Below are positions 60,261-64,000 of a stretch of DNA of 64,000 bases, piece by piece (the stretch's first letter is position 1; the number at the start of each line of letters is the position of its first letter). The stretch is taken from assembly GCF_000341285.1 (NCBI RefSeq), contig NW_005178442.1, positions 18,308-82,307 of the forward strand, in the 5' to 3' direction. Position numbers and translations under genes: made by a program. The notes beneath the pieces are model-generated. The model was not told the DNA's origin and ran no database searches. It saw nothing but the letters and a program-made list of their open reading frames with translations. Source of the DNA: Galdieria sulphuraria. Lineage: Eukaryota > Rhodophyta > Bangiophyceae > Galdieriales > Galdieriaceae.

Positions 60261-61055
60261 TTAAACCTTATCCTGAACAGTGTCCATATCACGTTCTTCT
60301 GAAGCTGCATCAACAAACTCTTGCATATTGATACGTCCGTCGTGGTCCAAATCTCTTCTTGCTATAAGTTCCTCTGCTTCGTGTTCATATTTGCTCCAAT
60401 CTGGGGATGCAGAGCGTCTAGAATCTCTAGAAATATTTCTTGAGCACTCTTTTGAGGAAGCCTTTCGCACTTCTCCTCTCTGAAAGGAAGATTGTCGACT
60501 GGTACGTCCCCGACTACGTTCACCTCCTACTGCTTCGTTATCATCTCGTTCGTCACGTTCCCTTACAAAGTTGGAGATGTGTTCAGTCAAGTCTTGAGCG
60601 TCAATGTAGCCGTCACCATCTCGGTCAAAAGCTTTAAAGCCTTCCTGTAACGCTTCAAATGGAACTCTCCCCTTTCCAAGTCTCCGTCAAAAGCCATCCT
60701 AACAAGGAGAGAAACCTACCTTTAAGCGCCTACTCATGGCTTGACAAAAGTTTTCAAAAGTGACCACTCCAACACCTTTTGGGTCTGTGTCTTCTAACAA
60801 CTCTTCTACTTCCTCCTCCTTACAATTGGGAAACAGGTGTTGAATGTCATCCGCAAAATCTACGCTATCCACATAACCCTTTCCTTCTTGGTCAAATAAG
60901 GAAAAAGCTTTTCTAATCCAAGCTTCCACCGAAGCTTCGGTGGTGGCTTCTCGTACAGAACCCGGGGGAGTACTGTTGTTGTTTCGACTACACCTCGTTT
61001 CAGAGGTTGTCCTATCTGTGCTTCCGTAGCTAACTACTTGCTCGTGGTGTGACAT
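60261..61055 (-). CDS. EF-hand calcium-binding protein, calmodulin/centrin-like, with a basic Ser/Arg-rich insert
   Basis: Exons 61055-60720 and 60671-60261 (48-nt intron) give 248 residues. Four EF loops are seen: DQEGKGYVDSVDF, DTDPKGVGVVTF, DRDGDGYIDAQD and DLDHDGRINMQEF. Loops 3 and 4 have good Ca ligands; loops 1 and 2 are weaker (Glu/Lys and Pro/Lys in the loop). Between EF3 and EF4 there is an insert of about 65 residues rich in Arg, Ser and Glu (for example RSRGRTSRQSS, SRDSRRSAS), which is not normal for calmodulin or centrin and looks like a phosphorylation target. The N-terminal ~40 residues are Ser/Thr/Asn-rich. Role unknown; calcium sensor likely. Confidence 0.8.
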
Positions 61056-61410
61056 TCGCTAGTTTATAACTAAGCAAGGCACTACAAAAACGAGCAATGG
61101 TTGACAACTGTCCATACCCCCAAGTCTCTTCAAGTCACTCATCTAACAATAAATTTTTTGGGCGTGGCCTTTAGTCCACTCTTAATTATGTCGTCAAGTC
61201 TTTTGTATATGTGTTTGTCTCACTTTCTCTCTAAAACATACATAGAAGCATAACCTTGAAAACAACTTATTCCAATTTCCTTAAAGAGCTAATCTATAAC
61301 AATGAAAGTCGTTTATTCGTTTTTCCACTCATTCTTGCTTTTTCTACTCCTTTCTCACCGGTCTCAAATAGACTATCCATTCACTCGCTGCTCAACTCTA
61401 TCATCAGTAA
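61056..61410. other. Intergenic, about 355 bp
   Basis: Lies between the EF-hand start and the pICln stop, both on the minus strand. T/C-rich on the plus strand. No RNA gene recognised. A plus-strand ATG frame from 61302 runs antisense into pICln and is treated as a shadow. Confidence 0.45.
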
Positions 61411-61934
61411 CTATAACTGTGTATCGGTTTCTTCAGCGTCTTCGAATTGCTCAGAGTCACAGTTGCCCACACTCCAAGGTACGTTCCCATACCATTCTCC
61501 GTCGCTACCTTCCTCATCCGTCTTTAAGAAAGCGTTCAATCCATAATGAAAACAAACAGAAGAATACTTACCAAAGGTACAGGAGTCCGCCTAACCAAGT
61601 CACAAAAAGTTTCAAATATCTTCTCTACTTGAGAAGATTCCTCTGGTACTATATATATCGTTTCATACTGGTCTTCATCACTCTCTCCTTGTACTTGACA
61701 GTATATACTTGGCTTTTCACAATGCTCATCTCGTTGACAAATGGCATGAAGTAGCAAGTCTTTGGCATTTACCCGAAGACTGTTACTTGGGTCTATTTCT
61801 GATAACAAACAAAACCAATCCTCTCCAATATTCAATTCTCCCTGAAAACAAGTTTTATTTTCGTCTTTTATTATGATTCGAACGTTTTCAAACTTATGGA
61901 GACTTCGTTCCGATAACTTGGGTTCATCACTCAT
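61411..61934 (-). CDS. pICln-like methylosome subunit (CLNS1A/Lot5 PH-fold)
   Basis: Exons 61934-61572 and 61521-61411 (GTAAGT..AG, 50 nt) give 157 residues with the ATG at 61934. The PH-like body shows CFQGELNIGEDWFCLL, LLLHAICQRDE and IYCQVQGESDEDQ, followed by YIVPEESSQVEKIFETFCDL, matching the pICln layout (strand, 'LHAI.RD', acidic loop, VP-D-S...IF..C). The C-terminus ends in an acidic stretch (QFEDAEETDTQL), also seen in pICln. pICln hands Sm proteins to PRMT5 during snRNP assembly. The frame stays open upstream to 62024 and 62033, but those starts would overlap the end of the lipid phosphatase gene, so 61934 is preferred. Confidence 0.72.
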
Positions 61935-61995
61935 TCCAAGAATAGCTTTTCCTCTCTTATCGATTCTTTTTTGGAACAAGAATATCCCATTTCTA

Positions 61996-62931
61996 TTAAT
62001 AATAAGCCAACTCAATAGGCTCATGTGCATCATCCTCCATTCGTGCAGCCAAATATTCCTCCGTTCTATCTTCGTGTTCCAGTGCAACTTTAGTTTTCCA
62101 AAAGAATATGCTGGCAAACAATATGCCAAGCAAACTACCAGCAACCACATCTGCAGGATGATGACGATTATCCACAATTCTTGAAGCCTGAATCCAATAG
62201 TAAGCTACCATTTGACTCAAAAGATAAGCCCACATACACCGACATACAATCCAAAAGCCAACGGTAACAAACCAAAGACTTGCAATACTTGAGCGATCCA
62301 AGGAGAAGCTACTTTGGTCGACTTGTGCATCAAATACAAAACGAAATAAAAACAAAGACTCATAGCAGTACTCGCATGACCACTAGGAAAGGACTTGCGA
62401 CCATTATCAATGCTTCCTTGAAGACCACTCGTACACTGTTGGTCACTCAAGATGACGGAGTGGTTATATTCTGTGGGAGGTATGGCACTGTTACCGAGAC
62501 AACGAGTAGCAAAGTCAGGTCTCAAGTAACCAACATACCATTTTCCGAATTGCGTAAATGCGCTAGTGAGAAGAAAGGCTGTCGTATAGTTGATAATCTG
62601 TCGAATGGCTTGGATAAAGACTTGTGACCCTATTTTGGACCTCTACAGAATAGGATTCTAAATAGAATGGATAAGCAAAGATACTAACCTTTTTAGTAAC
62701 CCATTCGAGCAATAGCATACAAGGTACAAAACCAGCAAAACCGACGACAGGAATTAACCAAAATGGAACAGTGGAAGAAGAGGCTCTTTGATACCAAACA
62801 GTTGCGTCTTCCAAGAAAAACGGTCTGCTCCGTGGTTGACTATTATCTAATATCAAAGCAACGATTTCAATAGCAAGTGCTACGATAAAGACCAACGGAT
62901 CTATTTTGGCAAAGTTGCTTGCAAACGCCAT
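61996..62931 (-). CDS. Lipid phosphate phosphatase (PAP2 family)
   Basis: Exons 62931-62689, 62642-62238 and 62187-61996 give 279 residues. The three catalytic PAP2 motifs appear in order: KWYVGYLRP (KX6RP), FPSGHAS (PSGH) and SRIVDNRHHPAD (SRX5HX3D). About six membrane helices match the LPP fold. It should dephosphorylate phosphatidic acid, lysophosphatidate or similar lipids in ER or plasma membrane. Splice joins were chosen because they restore motif 1 context and join motif 3. Divergent from PHO88/SND3. Confidence 0.92.
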
Positions 62932-63161
62932 GTAAAATGCAAAATTCCAAGAGATGTCAACTCGAAATATTTTCTGGTCTTGCAAGAAATGATTCTTCTT
63001 CCGATGTATATAAATATATATATCATGACTATTTATCTTCAAAGGAAAGCCAATAATAGCTAAACAATATCCACTCGATCTATTCTTTTATTTGGCCACA
63101 AGTCGTTGGGTCCATTTTGGGGTTATTCCGACGAGAAAAGTGGAAAGACTCTGTAATCACT
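62932..63161. promoter_or_regulatory. Divergent promoter region (lipid phosphatase / PHO88)
   Basis: A gap of 230 bp between opposite start codons. It holds an alternating TA stretch (ATATAAATATATATAT, about 63006-63021) that could serve as a TATA-like element for the minus-strand gene. Confidence 0.4.
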
Positions 63162-63864
63162 ATGGTATCCCCCGTAAAGAACTTGATACTAGTATTTGCT
63201 GTAATGACGCTGATGAAGAACGTGAATCCAGAAGATGCTACAGTACTATTTTATACTCGTGCACTGTTTACTCTATATTTTGGTTGCAGCATTGCACTCA
63301 ACTTTTATATCAAGAGTTTGGTTGAACGTAAGCACGATCAAACCGTGATTGAAGTTCCACCACAACCAGCAGGATTCTTTGGAAGATCTTCTCCCGCTCA
63401 TGCTACAAGAGTTACGGTTGAACAATATGACTTGGGAGAATTATCCAAAGCTAGGTCTTCCCTTCTTATGAACGCTATCTTTTTGGCTTTTATGCACCTC
63501 AAAATGAAGGCCCTAACTCCTGTTGTATTACAGTCAGCAATGGGTATCCTTCGTATTATGGACGATGCTATGGTTGGTAACTGTTCTTCCCTTGTTTCTT
63601 GTTACTGAATCCTCACCTTGCTAGTTTCGTATTCACGTATTGAATGAACCTGCACAAGGTGCTTTGGCAAGACCTTTTAAACCAGAACCTAGTCTTCTTT
63701 CTATGTTTACAGGTTCAGGTGGAAATAGCAGTCAAACTCAGTCTAGGAACCAAACAGAGGATGATAGCAGCTCTTCCAGTTCGGAAGAGAAAGCAAGACC
63801 AACAGAGTCACCTAGTGGAAGTGAAGATGAAGACCACTCTAAAACTACAAACGCCAAAAAATAA
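63162..63864 (+). CDS. PHO88/SND3-family ER membrane protein
   Basis: Exons 63162-63572 and 63625-63864 give 216 residues. The N-terminal helices (LILVFAVMTLM), the ED-x(n)-YTRALF block, VTVEQYDLGEL, and FLAFMHLKMKALTPVVLQS match fungal and algal Pho88; the second exon starts FRIHVLNEPAQGALARPFK, again as in Pho88, and ends in a Ser/Glu-rich tail. Pho88/Snd3 acts in the SRP-independent (SND) route of ER targeting and was first linked to phosphate uptake. The intron starts GTTGGT; a nearby GTAACT would break the frame, which decides the join. Confidence 0.9.
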
Positions 63865-64000
63865 AAACTTGCTTTATTTCTGTTGCAGAGGATGGGAGCA
63901 CTTAATGCAAAGATGAATCGTCAAAGTTGGTTTTCGTTGGAAACCGCCAACTTAAGAATATACCCACAGATAGTATACTGGTGACTACTCCTAATGACCA

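Noticed and set aside
61302-61754. 150-codon plus-strand frame with a signal-peptide-like start
   Set aside because: It lies antisense to the pICln exons and intron, which have family support. Its composition after the first 30 residues is basic and irregular, with no known motif.
63865-64000. Short ATG frame near the right edge (from about 63895)
   Set aside because: Only about 30 codons before a stop, with no recognisable content; it cannot be supported.
1-64000. tRNA, rRNA, CRISPR or virus-like elements
   Set aside because: No tRNA T-loop/B-box pattern in plausible context, no spaced direct repeats, and no capsid, integrase or LTR signatures were seen by eye. A covariance-model scan would be needed to exclude small RNAs.

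Overview
The window looks like nuclear DNA of a compact-genome eukaryote, most likely a cyanidiophyte red alga such as Galdieria. The evidence is dense genes on both strands, about 38 small spliceosomal introns (roughly 36-71 nt, mostly 44-56), a plastid carotenoid gene (Z-ISO) beside a full animal/fungal-style set of housekeeping genes, and no bacterial operons. The species call is inference. No rRNA, tRNA, CRISPR array or provirus was recognised. All exon joins were worked out by hand from frame continuity, GT..AG borders and family conservation.

Layout. 1-3.6 kb is the only accessory-looking stretch: the 3' part of a P-loop NTPase gene with a possible nuclease-like C-terminus, followed by a decayed LINE-type retrotransposon 3' fragment. 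3.6-11.3 kb holds an amino acid permease, zeta-carotene isomerase, a motif-poor kinesin-like protein, an ATP-grasp orphan and the Golgi SNARE membrin. 11.5-24.5 kb holds an ISWI remodeller, phosphomannose isomerase, D-lactate dehydrogenase, a DnaJ-type zinc-finger protein, a degenerate mitochondrial carrier, an OTU deubiquitinase, a fused aminodeoxychorismate synthase and a small orphan. 24.5-25.4 kb is the longest gene-free stretch. 25.4-32.1 kb holds TRAPPC10 and VPS45 back to back (44 bp between start codons), then a secreted protein built of CxxxCP repeats.

32.2-61 kb is a run of minus-strand genes: XPF nuclease, TOR kinase (2805 aa), a shikimate-kinase-like protein, midasin (5012 aa, with one 10.7-kb exon) and an EF-hand protein. 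61.4-63.9 kb has a pICln-like methylosome subunit and a lipid phosphate phosphatase, divergent from PHO88/SND3.

Themes. Growth and ribosome production (TOR, midasin), Golgi/endosome traffic (membrin, TRAPPC10, VPS45), chromatin and repair (ISWI, XPF) and plastid or folate metabolism (Z-ISO, ADC synthase). Several genes are close head-to-head pairs that probably share promoters. The most unusual items are the NTPase beside the LINE fragment, the pseudo-kinesin, the CxxxCP-repeat protein, the ATP-grasp orphan and the recurrent GTT-type splice donors.
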